A DNA stretch of 41,031 nt from a virus (IMGVR_UViG_3300009129_000030:1-41031), one strand, 5' to 3'. Counted from the stretch's first letter, positions 25,132 through 33,671 are shown. Program-made: numbers and translations. The notes: a model not told the origin generated them from the sequence alone.

Positions 25132-25686
25132 TTAACCCCCCATTGCTTGCTTTCTACGAGCCTCAGAAACGGAATCTCTGATAAGCTGACGTTCTTCCTT
25201 AACATCATTAAACTTGGCTCTATTGAGCGCTAGGGTGTCTTCTGCAAGACCTATTTGTTTGTTTTGCATGTAAGCCCCTAATGCAGTTTTAGCTGCACCA
25301 AAACCAAAATTCATAATATCTGTGCCTGTGATATTACCAAAGAAATCTGTTTGAGGCGCTGGGTTATTGCCCGTTAAAAAATCATTGCCTTGGTTAAACG
25401 AAGGGTAACTAAAATCTGGGCCAGAATAATTGTTAGTATTTGCAAAACGCATTGTATCAGGTATACCGCCTATTGAAGGAGGTTGAGGTATTTGAGGTGC
25501 TGTCTGATTACTAGCTAAAAAGTTGTTGTCTTGGCCAAGAGAATAATAGTTAAAATCTGGGCCAGTATAACCTTGTAACATGCCAGTATTTTGTGCTGCA
25601 CTAGGCATACCTAAAAAGTTTGTGCTTTTTGTTGTAGGTTGCCCTAGGGTGTTCATTGGCATGATTGGATGTAAAAAATTAGTCAT
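25132..25686 (-). CDS. Virion protein with duplicated aromatic motif
   Basis: A 184-residue protein. The N-terminal ~100 residues are Asn/Gln/Pro-rich and contain two copies of a ~26-residue unit that starts Y(T/S)GPDF(N/S)Y and ends in APQ. A glycine-rich segment (MNFGFGAAKTALGAY) follows, then a charged helix (LALNRAKFNDVKEERQL) ending RKQAMGG. The glycine-rich-then-helix ending resembles small internal or head-tail proteins of podoviruses, but I do not recognise the family. It starts ten bases after the 692-residue gene and ends five bases before the coiled-coil gene, so it is part of the same operon. Confidence 0.7.
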   Translation of the reverse strand: MTNFLHPIMPMNTLGQPTTKSTNFLGMPSAAQNTGMLQGYTGPDFNYYSLGQDNNFLASNQTAPQIPQPPSIGGIPDTMRFANTNNYSGPDFSYPSFNQGNDFLTGNNPAPQTDFFGNITGTDIMNFGFGAAKTALGAYMQNKQIGLAEDTLALNRAKFNDVKEERQLIRDSVSEARRKQAMGG

Positions 25687-25696
25687 AAAATATTCC

Positions 25697-27775
25697 TCAA
25701 TAGACTCGTGTTCGTATAGGGCTATAAGGTAAGTCTAGTCTAAGCTGACTATCTACATAGTATTCTGTTGCAGCTACCGATAAAATACCAGCATTGCCCG
25801 TATGAATGGCTTGGGTATAATAACCCGTTGGACTGTCTGCAACAACATCAAAAGAAAAAGTATATTCTGAGCCAATGCCATACATAGTTAAGGGGTCTTC
25901 AGGTAAAGTCTCGTACAGCGCATCAAACTCTTCTTGCTCCGTTTTTAATACCTCCATTTCTCTTTGCAAGTCTCGTAGCTTGCCTTGTGCACGCAAGTTA
26001 CTTAAACCTGTTGTGCCGTACAAAGCAGCATTAAGCATACTTAAAGTAGATGTCCCAGCAACTGAAATACCTGCGGTATTAATTGTAACGCCATAAGCAG
26101 TAGCTACTATTGCTAGTATTAACGACAACTCTTCGCCCACCAAATCAGCAACTTGCACAGCTACTTTATTAAGCACTGAATTTAAAATGAGTGCTTCAAT
26201 AGTTGCAATTCCTATTGCACTAAGTAAACCCATACCTCCTTGCACGTAACCATAAGCTGCAACTGCTACAGCTACAATAGTAACTACAAGTTTAAAAAAG
26301 TTAGTTTGATACCATTTTAATTTAGTAACTATTTTACTGTTAAATACTATTCTTATTGCATCATACATTAAATCATACGATTTTATAGTGCCAAGGTTGC
26401 GAGCAATAAATTGATTTAGCGGAATAATAAAATTTTGCTTTTCATCGTCACCGCTAAAAGCTTCTTCTAGTGTAGTCATTACTGCATTACTACCGTAGAC
26501 GTAATTAAGATGCTGCAAACCCTTAACCTGCAACTCTATATAATTACTAGTATCAATTTGTTTACGTATTATTAAAGTAGAAGTTGGGTAGCTATACAAA
26601 GGATTATTAATAGAACTGCTCGAAGCTATGGCTGTCACTACTGAACCAACTGCAGCAATATTACCACTCATCAAATCTCTGCTAATATAATTCCACGATA
26701 ATTCCATACGGTACTTAGCATCAGCCACCACTAAAGTATTTACTGGCGGTGTAGTGTTATTCTGCTCATGTGCAAACCAATAATCATAATCAGTTTTATA
26801 TGTGCTAGAAGTGCTCCGTAAGTCGTTAAAAAACTCAAATAAATATAGTTTAGAGTTCTCTTCTTCACTAGCTACATCAATACCTAGCATAACATAGGCA
26901 TGGTCTACAGATCCAATGTCAGGGCTATCATTTACACTATCTACTAAGTCATCTATGTTTACGCCAATATAGCGTAAGCATTGTTTACTGCTTTGGTATT
27001 CCGCTTCATTACGCGTAGCAGGCAGAGCCAAGTCAACCTTATCTTGCCTTAAAGGCACTATAGGATAATAAGGAGAAACTAAATCTTCTAGTGGGGCTTC
27101 TACATTTAATTGATAATGTACACCAGTGTCTTCTTGGTACCTCCAGTAAAGAGGTTCTCCTGTCACTTGACCACGATTATCTACTAAATAATAGGTAGCA
27201 TAGTAATAAAGTTTTTCTTCGGTTAAATCAGTTACAATTAATTCTTGCTCATGCTTTTGTGCGCCATATGCGTAAAATATCTTGATGGTATTATCAGCCA
27301 CTACCTCAGCATAATCAAAAGTAACTGTCGCACCTCCGGAATTAAATGGCGGGTTAGATACAATATTTGAACCAGAGTCCCAGTCATAATTAGCCTGCAT
27401 ATACTCATGAGCATAATGAGCAGCATTATTTTTATCAAGGAAAGAATTTATAAGTGATATTCTATGTCCTATTTCAGCTTCTATAATAAGCTTAATAGTA
27501 GATTGTATACCTGTAGGAATATAAGCCTTACTGCCTGAAGGCAGTCCTAAGTAATAGCCATTTGCTGGGTTTATGTCGCCTCTTTTACCATAAGCATACA
27601 TGGCTCTTCCTTGAGCTGCAATGCCATTAATTAAATTGGTCTGTAAGGCTTCTGCTATGTTTTGGTTTTGAACTGTAGATGCTAATACAGTGGATTTAAC
27701 TAGGCCTTTTTTATCATCAAATATTAATACAGTTGATGATTGATAAGTTGTTTTGGTTCGGCTAAAAAGCGACAC
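25697..27775 (-). CDS. Large structural protein with hydrophobic core
   Basis: A 692-residue protein in the position of the N4 gp51-gp55 structural genes. The first ~480 residues look soluble and beta-rich (many Tyr/Asp/Asn). Residues ~490-580 are strongly hydrophobic with several possible membrane helices (KLVVTIVAVAVAAYGYVQGG, then LILAIVATAYGV). A coiled coil follows (KLRDLQREMEVLKTEQEEF) and then a soluble end. A virion protein with an internal hydrophobic block could insert in the host membrane during ejection, as podovirus internal proteins do. That is inference; no specific family is recognised. It lies ten bases after the next gene upstream. Confidence 0.7.
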   Translation of the reverse strand: MSLFSRTKTTYQSSTVLIFDDKKGLVKSTVLASTVQNQNIAEALQTNLINGIAAQGRAMYAYGKRGDINPANGYYLGLPSGSKAYIPTGIQSTIKLIIEAEIGHRISLINSFLDKNNAAHYAHEYMQANYDWDSGSNIVSNPPFNSGGATVTFDYAEVVADNTIKIFYAYGAQKHEQELIVTDLTEEKLYYYATYYLVDNRGQVTGEPLYWRYQEDTGVHYQLNVEAPLEDLVSPYYPIVPLRQDKVDLALPATRNEAEYQSSKQCLRYIGVNIDDLVDSVNDSPDIGSVDHAYVMLGIDVASEEENSKLYLFEFFNDLRSTSSTYKTDYDYWFAHEQNNTTPPVNTLVVADAKYRMELSWNYISRDLMSGNIAAVGSVVTAIASSSSINNPLYSYPTSTLIIRKQIDTSNYIELQVKGLQHLNYVYGSNAVMTTLEEAFSGDDEKQNFIIPLNQFIARNLGTIKSYDLMYDAIRIVFNSKIVTKLKWYQTNFFKLVVTIVAVAVAAYGYVQGGMGLLSAIGIATIEALILNSVLNKVAVQVADLVGEELSLILAIVATAYGVTINTAGISVAGTSTLSMLNAALYGTTGLSNLRAQGKLRDLQREMEVLKTEQEEFDALYETLPEDPLTMYGIGSEYTFSFDVVADSPTGYYTQAIHTGNAGILSVAATEYYVDSQLRLDLPYSPIRTRVY

Positions 27776-27784
27776 ATCAGCACC

Positions 27785-28663
27785 CTACGTTACATTTATA
27801 CCAGCATTAAGTTTAGCTATTACGCTAGAAGCTGCGACAGGACCAAAACCATAGCTCGTAGGTGCATGGCTAGCAGGCTCAATTGAGTGAGCAACGCTAA
27901 ATGCATCACTTTGTATCTTGGCTGCTTTCTGCTCCGCATCTCGCAAGAAGCCTTCTTTTTGAGTATAAAGGAGTTCCATTTGCTTACCTAACACACCGCC
28001 TACAGTATTGGTAAGTACGCCATTATTATCCGTTAATGTGCCTACAGTCTGAGCATCTTCCGTTTGCTTTCTAGCAGCAATTAAATCCTTCTCTGCAACA
28101 ATCTTATCATAACTAGCTAGATTTAAACCAGTTGTTGGCGTACTACGTACTTTATCTTCTGCGTCAAGTATCTGAGCGTCAACCAAAGATTCTTGTTTAG
28201 TAGTCAGATTTTTTTGTGCCGTTACTTGAGCTTTCTGTTCTGTAACTAAATTGGTTTGAGCAACAGACTGAGCTTTTTGCTGAGTGACTAACTCGCGTTG
28301 TTCTACAGCTAACGCTAACTGTTCTGGCAATAAATTATTTAGGTTATACTGGGCAATTGCATTATCTGTGGTTGCTCGAATTTTTTGTAACTCAAGCAAC
28401 TCATTTTGCTTTTTAGCTTGCAGAACTTGCTCTTGCTGTAAAAGTACTTGTTGGTTCACTTGCTCAAGTTTTAATAAGTAGTCGCTAGATACTTGCAATA
28501 CTCGCTCTAAACTACCTAAGTAAACTGTGGCATAATTTTGCTGAGTTATATTTCCCGTACTTAATTGCTCATCAATATGTGATTTGACTGTACGCATCAA
28601 TTCATCAAATATACCAGAACCTTCTACTTCCCCTGTAGTGAGTTCTCTTACACTTAAAGACAT
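27785..28663 (-). CDS. Helical Gln-rich structural protein, paralogue of upstream gene
   Basis: A 292-residue protein. The first ~65 residues (EGSGIFDELMRTVKSHI, then NYATVYLGSLERVL) align with the start of the gene just upstream (DGTGTFDVLMRSMKAHL, then EYAKVYMSMLNSTM). The middle is a Gln-rich helical repeat (TNLVTEQKAQVTAQKNLTTK). The end (residues ~190-292) is different and less repetitive. The start codon overlaps the previous stop by one base and follows a GGGGGA ribosome binding site. Both genes are likely virion components from a duplication; a similar N-terminal domain occurs in podovirus structural proteins by my recollection. Confidence 0.75.
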   Translation of the reverse strand: MSLSVRELTTGEVEGSGIFDELMRTVKSHIDEQLSTGNITQQNYATVYLGSLERVLQVSSDYLLKLEQVNQQVLLQQEQVLQAKKQNELLELQKIRATTDNAIAQYNLNNLLPEQLALAVEQRELVTQQKAQSVAQTNLVTEQKAQVTAQKNLTTKQESLVDAQILDAEDKVRSTPTTGLNLASYDKIVAEKDLIAARKQTEDAQTVGTLTDNNGVLTNTVGGVLGKQMELLYTQKEGFLRDAEQKAAKIQSDAFSVAHSIEPASHAPTSYGFGPVAASSVIAKLNAGINVT

Positions 28664-30279
28664 TATCTAAATCCCCCTCTTTCCTGTAGTACCGCAGTGT
28701 TTGCGACTATATTTTGAGTCTGTGCAACTACCTGCGCAGTTTGATTAGTTTGTGTAGTGACTTGTTCTTGCGCTACATCAGTCTGTGCTGCTGCCATAGC
28801 AATTGTATCTGCTTTGGTATCCGTTGATATATCAACTTGGTTCGCGCTTATTGCAGAGGCGTTAGACGCTTGTATAGCTTGCTCATCTAATATATTACCT
28901 TGGACTGTTTGTTGCGCAACTTGCTCTGCTACCATAGCTATACGGTTGGCCTTTGTAGCTGAAGAAATTTCAGACTGATCTGTAATAAGGTCAGTTTGTT
29001 TATCTGCTTGTATTGCATTCTGCGTTTCCACCAAAATACGTTGCGCCAATACTGATTCTTCAGCCTGAGATAGGTTAGTCTGTGATATTGCCAGAGAAGT
29101 ACGAGCTGCTTGAGTAGCAGTGGCTATACTAGATTCTACATCGCTAATTGAAGTAGCATTAATAGACTGTGCTTTCTGCTCGTCTAACAAGTCCCCTTGA
29201 GTTTGCTGCTGAGCTACTTGCTCTGCTACCATGGCAATTTGATTAGTCTTAGTAGCGCTGGCAATTTCTTCTTGAGTTGAAGTAAGCAATGCTTGTTTAG
29301 TAGCTATATCTGTGTGGCTAATAGCTTGTTTAAGGCTTTCTTCTCTTAAAGCTATCTGCTCATCCGTAGTTGCAGTGGCCACTGTTTGCTCTGCTGTAGC
29401 CAACAATAACTGTTGATCTAATATATTGCCTTGCGCTTCAGCTTGGCTCAACTGCTCCGTAGATAGTGCGATTAAATTAGTTTTAGTGCCGCTGGCTACT
29501 TCAGCTTGGTTAGTGAATATAACTGCATTCTGCTCTGCCTGAGTTACTTGAGCATCCCCAATTTTTTTCTGGTTACTTATACTAGCTATTTGGTCTGTGA
29601 CAGTAGACGTAGTAATAGTCTCTTGGGCAGTATTAATCAATGCTTGTTTAGTTGTAGAAATTGTATTCTGCACTGCTTGAAGCTTTTGTTCGGCAGTTAT
29701 ATCAGTATGGTTTAAAGACTGTTTTACTGCCTCTTCTGCAAGCTTTATCTGCTCATCTTGTGTAGACGTAATAATACTAGTCTGAACTACAGCTTGTAGT
29801 TTTTGTTCATTAGCAATATCTGTTTGATGCAAAGACTGCTTTACTGCTTCTTCAGCTAAACTTATCTGCTCATCTTGAGTAGATGTAATGATGCTGGTTT
29901 GTACTGTAGCTTGTAGTTTTTGTTCAGCAGTTATATCTGTTTGGTTTACAGATTGTTTTACTGCTTCTTCGGCTAAACTTATCTGCTCGTCTTGGGTAGA
30001 TGTAATAATATTAGTTTGTACTGCAGCTTGCTTAGCTTGCTCTTCTGTAATATCTGTAGAAAACCCTGCTTGCACTTTAGTAAGCTCAAATTGAATAGCC
30101 TGAGCCATAGTACTATTAAGCATGCTCATGTAAACCTTGGCGTATTCATCGCCCACAATACGACCTGCATCAAACTCTTCACTAAGGTGAGCTTTCATAG
30201 ATCGCATAAGAACATCAAATGTCCCTGTACCATCTACGGTAGTATCAGTTACTTGATTGATTAAAATTTGAGTGGGCAT
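28663..30279 (-). CDS. Helical repeat structural protein
   Basis: A 538-residue protein. The start at 30279 (MPTQILINQV) is chosen because AGGA lies about seven bases upstream; an in-frame Met 15 codons earlier lacks a site. Residues ~1-65 form the same domain as in the following gene. Residues ~85-200 consist of 39-residue repeats (IITSTQDEQISLAEEAVKQS in each). The rest has looser repeats around IAMVAEQVAQQ. Composition is dominated by Gln, Thr, Ala, Ile and Val, consistent with a long helical bundle or rod. Given its place behind the capsid gene it is likely a virion appendage, connector or internal protein. Confidence 0.78.
   Translation of the reverse strand: MPTQILINQVTDTTVDGTGTFDVLMRSMKAHLSEEFDAGRIVGDEYAKVYMSMLNSTMAQAIQFELTKVQAGFSTDITEEQAKQAAVQTNIITSTQDEQISLAEEAVKQSVNQTDITAEQKLQATVQTSIITSTQDEQISLAEEAVKQSLHQTDIANEQKLQAVVQTSIITSTQDEQIKLAEEAVKQSLNHTDITAEQKLQAVQNTISTTKQALINTAQETITTSTVTDQIASISNQKKIGDAQVTQAEQNAVIFTNQAEVASGTKTNLIALSTEQLSQAEAQGNILDQQLLLATAEQTVATATTDEQIALREESLKQAISHTDIATKQALLTSTQEEIASATKTNQIAMVAEQVAQQQTQGDLLDEQKAQSINATSISDVESSIATATQAARTSLAISQTNLSQAEESVLAQRILVETQNAIQADKQTDLITDQSEISSATKANRIAMVAEQVAQQTVQGNILDEQAIQASNASAISANQVDISTDTKADTIAMAAAQTDVAQEQVTTQTNQTAQVVAQTQNIVANTAVLQERGGFR
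29647..30040 (-). repeat. 117-bp tandem repeats within the helical protein gene
   Basis: The segment beginning with the bases read as agacgtaataata (plus strand, 29764) recurs at 29881 and 29998, a strict 117-bp period (39 codons). A further copy lies ahead of 29764 at a 108-bp offset. Copies differ by scattered, often synonymous changes, so they are older than the 36-bp repeat near 2230. Limits of the array are approximate. Confidence 0.82.
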
Positions 30280-30300
30280 AATGAATCCTTTGTAGGTAGA

Positions 30301-30324
30301 GTGAGCCAATACACACTGGCTCAC
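30301..30324 (-). other. 8-bp inverted repeat in gap behind 174-residue gene
   Basis: GTGAGCCA (30301-30308) is perfectly complementary to TGGCTCAC (30317-30324), with an eight-base loop. It lies in the 75-base gap between the 174-residue gene and the helical repeat gene. No T-run follows on the minus strand, so it is a hairpin of unknown role: possibly an mRNA processing or stability element, or a weak terminator. Confidence 0.5.
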
Positions 30325-30354
30325 CTAAGTGGCTTGTTGCAATATAATATAGGT

Positions 30355-30879
30355 TTAGTCAATTGCTCCACGTTTTCTTTGATCATCAGCTAAGCTAGCT
30401 AATTCTTGCTCACTCAACTGAGGCAACACTTCAATGCTATAGCTAGGGACGAAAATATTTCGATTAACCTTTTGGCCTGAAGAAGTAGTTTCAACTTTAG
30501 TTACACGATGCTTTTTAGACTTCATAACATTATACATAATCTTCGGAATATGATAATCTACATTAAATGGCACAAATTTTTTCAAAGTACCTACGGCTGC
30601 ATTAGAAACCGAAATTAGAATACCTTTGTGTGCTCTATCTGCCGGGTTCATACTGGCCACACGTACACGAACTAACTTAGTGCTTTCGTTTCTTACATCA
30701 GTATGCCGAATATTAACTGGATCGACCATTGAAGAAGAAGCTACTGTTTTGCTTTTGGCTTCTTCAATTTTCTTTTTTAGCGTATCTACGCCGATATTAC
30801 CAGAGTAAGTTATACCCATGTTATTGGCAATTTGTTTAAGCGAGTCTAATTCACTAGGTACTTCAACTGCATCAGTCAT
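30355..30879 (-). CDS. Structural protein with HeH/SAP-like N-terminus (N4 gp55 position)
   Basis: A 174-residue protein directly behind the major capsid gene. Residues ~8-42 (SLKQIANNMGITYSG, then DTLKKKIEEA) have the pattern of a small helix-extended-loop-helix (HeH/SAP-like) domain: a first helix, a Gly-Ile turn and a second helix. This domain occurs in phage proteins near capsid genes and can bind nucleic acid. The remaining ~120 residues are beta-rich and basic, with no family recognised. It is likely a head or head-completion protein. It has its own leader after the terminator at 30926-30949, so its level may be set apart from that of the capsid protein. Confidence 0.68.
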   Translation of the reverse strand: MTDAVEVPSELDSLKQIANNMGITYSGNIGVDTLKKKIEEAKSKTVASSSMVDPVNIRHTDVRNESTKLVRVRVASMNPADRAHKGILISVSNAAVGTLKKFVPFNVDYHIPKIMYNVMKSKKHRVTKVETTSSGQKVNRNIFVPSYSIEVLPQLSEQELASLADDQRKRGAID

Positions 30880-30925
30880 TGTTTATATATCCTTAAAGAG
30901 ATTCATTATCTAAGTGCTTTTACCT

Positions 30926-30949
30926 AAAAAGCTCTCAATAAGAGAGCTT
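30926..30949 (-). terminator. Intrinsic terminator behind major capsid gene
   Basis: On the minus strand the sequence reads AAGCTCTC-TTATT-GAGAGCTT and then TTT: an 8-bp perfect stem, five-base loop and T-tract, beginning 21 bases after the capsid stop codon. This is a standard rho-independent terminator shape. Partial termination here would make capsid transcripts more abundant than downstream ones, as is common in phages. Confidence 0.78.
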
Positions 30950-30969
30950 GTTATATTAGGCTGTGATTA

Positions 30970-32187
30970 CTAAATGCGTGCAACTGATTTAGCTAAAGCA
31001 ATACGTTCTGGACGTAAAGCCATGAAACCATACCACCATTTGATAGAACTAAAACCAACTTCACCATAAGGGTCACTGTGGTCTGCAGTTGCTACGCCCG
31101 GCATCTTAGTAATGATTTTAAATTTAACCATTTCACCGGATGTTTTAAAGCCAATAGTAGTAAAAGACTCGCTACCTACACAAAGCAAAGGGAAGACATC
31201 GTAATTGGAGCCAGTGGCGTTATAACCAGCATTGTTAGTTACTGCTGCGCCAGCACCAGCCCAATGCATCATTTCAGGAACCACAACAATACGAAAATCA
31301 CCTACTTTACCAATTTCACCGTGAACCATATTCACGCCTTTTTTGTAGTCATTAGCATGAGCATAATGCTCTACACTAACAAAAGCGGCGTTACCATGAA
31401 AATCAGTCATACGAGTAAATGTAGGGATCATTTCAGAACCACAGTAAAGAATACGGCCAGAATTGACAGTATTAGTATCTACCATACGTGAACCAGTAAT
31501 AATCTTAGTTTGCTTAGGCGTACGATTGTTGTCTAAATCTATAGACATACGCTGCAGATCATTATAGCTGATTTCAGAAATATCAGGACCTTCACCAATG
31601 ATTTCACTATCTTGTGAAGCAACACCACCAAAGCGTACAACGCCAGCAGCATTAAGTAGATCTATCTGTAACATGTCTTCAGTGATTTCATTGGCACCAT
31701 CGATAAGTGCACTAGAAAGATACTCGTATAAATCATCTTGCGAATCAAGATCTAAGGCTTCTTGAGAAAAGTCCATGAAGAAACCTTGTTTCTCAATTGC
31801 GCCTTCAATTAAAAGACGAGTAAAACCTACCCGATTAACTCGACCACCAGTTTCAGTCAATGAAGGGATTTTACCAGTGATTGTGCCTACATCTTTACTT
31901 GAGCCATATAAGTTACCATTGGCAATAACAGCACCAGCGGCATCAATGCCTTGGTCATTAATATTACGATCATCAAGTAAAGGTATCATATGGTACACTT
32001 TAATTTGTTTACCGTAATGTTTAGGCATATTTTTAGTAGAAGCTAGCTGAGTAAAATACTGCTCTTTCACTGCTTCAACTAATGCTTTTTTATGCCAGTA
32101 ATCTGTTCGGACCTGTGGCCCAATATCAGATGATGTGCCCCCTAAAGGGTCGTTATAGCGTATTTGACTTTTATCATTTAATGGCAT
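30970..32187 (-). CDS. Major capsid protein, N4-gp56 family
   Basis: A 405-residue protein, matching the ~400 of N4 gp56. The start (MPLNDKSQIRYNDPLGGTS), the segment YGKQIKVYHMIPLLDDRNIN, the ENGANEITEDMLQIDLLNA-like region (here GANEITEDMLQIDLLN) and the end (FSSIKWWYGFMALRPERIAL) are what I recall of the N4-gp56 capsid family (HK97 fold). GGGAG precedes the ATG. It follows the acidic scaffold-like gene by 13 bases and is followed by a terminator, the usual position and regulation of a major capsid gene. It would form the shell of the icosahedral head. Confidence 0.92.
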   Translation of the reverse strand: MPLNDKSQIRYNDPLGGTSSDIGPQVRTDYWHKKALVEAVKEQYFTQLASTKNMPKHYGKQIKVYHMIPLLDDRNINDQGIDAAGAVIANGNLYGSSKDVGTITGKIPSLTETGGRVNRVGFTRLLIEGAIEKQGFFMDFSQEALDLDSQDDLYEYLSSALIDGANEITEDMLQIDLLNAAGVVRFGGVASQDSEIIGEGPDISEISYNDLQRMSIDLDNNRTPKQTKIITGSRMVDTNTVNSGRILYCGSEMIPTFTRMTDFHGNAAFVSVEHYAHANDYKKGVNMVHGEIGKVGDFRIVVVPEMMHWAGAGAAVTNNAGYNATGSNYDVFPLLCVGSESFTTIGFKTSGEMVKFKIITKMPGVATADHSDPYGEVGFSSIKWWYGFMALRPERIALAKSVARI

Positions 32188-32200
32188 GCTTTACTCCCGT

Positions 32201-33334
32201 TTAACCGTATTTTTGCATGAATTCATCGTCGCTTAAACTAATTACAGGTTTTGTGTTTAGATTATTTGCGACAGGACTGGCTTTTTTGGCAGGACTAACT
32301 CTTCGCTTTTTAGCCTGCGTAGCCGTGTTACTAACACTTTTCGGTTTAGTTGATACTTTAGACGGAGCGTCTTGTGCTTCTTGAGCATTGAAGGCACCAC
32401 GTTCTTGCATCATACTACCTACTTTGTTATATGCTTCTAAGTCAGACAGTCCAGTAAGTCCGCCTAGTAGCCTTGCTTTCTCAACTTCATTCATCACACT
32501 ATTATAAGTGCCATTGGAAACGTGAGTATTAATTTGTTCGAGTAAAGCAGGATTCTGCACTATCGCAGTTTTGCTTGCTTCATCCCATTTATCGTTAACT
32601 TCAGTCATTGTGGTTGAAAATGATTCTGTATTACGTATACGATCAACAACATCATCCAGTGCCACAACATTGTCGCTAACAGTGTGCTCGTTAGGAATGT
32701 ACTTATTAAAGTCCACTTCTTCTAAGCTATCGGCATCAATTTTAGTGTCTGCCATTAATTTAGCGATAGCCCCTTTATCGCCTTTTACTAAATCAATTAC
32801 ATAATTTAATTTACCTTCATCTAATAGATCATGATTCTCTAGCATTTTCAATGCTTTTCTATGAGGCTTCATAGCTCGCATTTTATCGCTATAATCTACA
32901 CCCATCTGAATAAGTTGACGAACTTCATTAGGATTACTGGGAGTAATTGTTCTACCTCCAGCTTTGATTGGAGCCATGATCTCAGCAAGCATATCAGCAC
33001 TTTCTGAGGATTCGTCATTAGGCTCTTCAGGCTCTTCCTCATCATCGTCAGAAGATTCTACCTCATCTTCTTCTACTGCGTCTGCCTCTTCTGCTTCATC
33101 ATCTTCTTCCAAGGATTCGTCACTGTCATCAGTATCAGGAGTTTCATCTAAATCTGGGTCATCAACATCATCCGACTCAGAACTAGATTCTTCTTCAACC
33201 TCTGCATCTGCAGCAGCTTGGTCTTCTTCTGGCTCAGTAGAATCTTCTGGCTCATCGGAAGCCTCAGCAGTAAAATCGCCGACAGAAGACTTTAAAAAGT
33301 CTTCATCGGACATGTCTAATAAACGATCAGCCAT
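32201..33334 (-). CDS. Scaffolding-like protein (N4 gp57 position)
   Basis: A 377-residue protein. Residues ~18-115 are extremely Asp/Glu/Ser-rich low-complexity sequence. The middle is helical (KALKMLENHDLLDEGKL). Residues ~330-360 are Lys/Arg-rich (AKKRRVSPAKKAS), and the end is SLSDDEFMQKYG. The charge distribution (acidic body, basic C-terminal patch and terminal helix) and position between portal and capsid genes fit an internal scaffold that guides capsid assembly. A short motif near the N-terminus (MSDEDFLKS) resembles the C-terminal LSDDEFMQK. No protease gene is visible beside it. Confidence 0.75.
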   Translation of the reverse strand: MADRLLDMSDEDFLKSSVGDFTAEASDEPEDSTEPEEDQAAADAEVEEESSSESDDVDDPDLDETPDTDDSDESLEEDDEAEEADAVEEDEVESSDDDEEEPEEPNDESSESADMLAEIMAPIKAGGRTITPSNPNEVRQLIQMGVDYSDKMRAMKPHRKALKMLENHDLLDEGKLNYVIDLVKGDKGAIAKLMADTKIDADSLEEVDFNKYIPNEHTVSDNVVALDDVVDRIRNTESFSTTMTEVNDKWDEASKTAIVQNPALLEQINTHVSNGTYNSVMNEVEKARLLGGLTGLSDLEAYNKVGSMMQERGAFNAQEAQDAPSKVSTKPKSVSNTATQAKKRRVSPAKKASPVANNLNTKPVISLSDDEFMQKYG

Positions 33335-33335
33335 A

Positions 33336-33671
33336 TTAATGCCCCTGATTTGCTACATCAAGTGCTTGTTCGTATTCAGCTAAAGCTGCTTTAGCCGCCT
33401 GACCTTCATTATAGACATTACTAAGGTAAAGCTTTAAAGCAGAAATACCGACCATTTTGTTTTGCACACTTTTTTGCTGCACTTCGTTTAAAGGGTGCGC
33501 CGTTAAAGCAACTAATTTCACAGCTTCATCTTCAAGATAACCTTTATCAATTAATGTTTTAAATGATGCGTTGTTACCTAACTCTTCTAAGTGTTGAGCC
33601 AGTGCAATTTTTAATTTAAGCTCTTCAATGCTAATTTCAATTTCTTGTGCTTCGTTTTGAGGTTGAATCAT
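33336..33671 (-). CDS. Small helical protein between portal and scaffold (N4 gp58 position)
   Basis: A 111-residue protein, helical and weakly acidic (SIEELKLKIALAQHLEEL, then AAKAALAEYEQALD). It is 25 bases behind the portal gene and one base ahead of the scaffold start. I do not recognise a family. By position it matches the small gene between portal and scaffold in N4-like phages, so a head-assembly role is likely. The helical tail could pair with scaffold or portal. Confidence 0.68.
   Translation of the reverse strand: MIQPQNEAQEIEISIEELKLKIALAQHLEELGNNASFKTLIDKGYLEDEAVKLVALTAHPLNEVQQKSVQNKMVGISALKLYLSNVYNEGQAAKAALAEYEQALDVANQGH

Noticed and set aside
29647-30040. Regular repeats as a possible CRISPR array
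   Set aside because: The 117-bp units are contiguous coding repeats without unique spacers and keep the reading frame.
28757-30264. Several Cys/Ser-rich plus-strand frames opposite the repeat protein genes
   Set aside because: They mirror the repetitive codon use of the genes on the other strand, with Cys/Ser-rich translations typical of shadows.
32964-33383. Plus-strand Ser-rich frame of 139 codons
   Set aside because: It is the antisense of the acidic low-complexity region of the scaffold-like gene; GAA/GAT/TCA-type codons read backwards give endless Ser codons without stops. No ribosome binding site.
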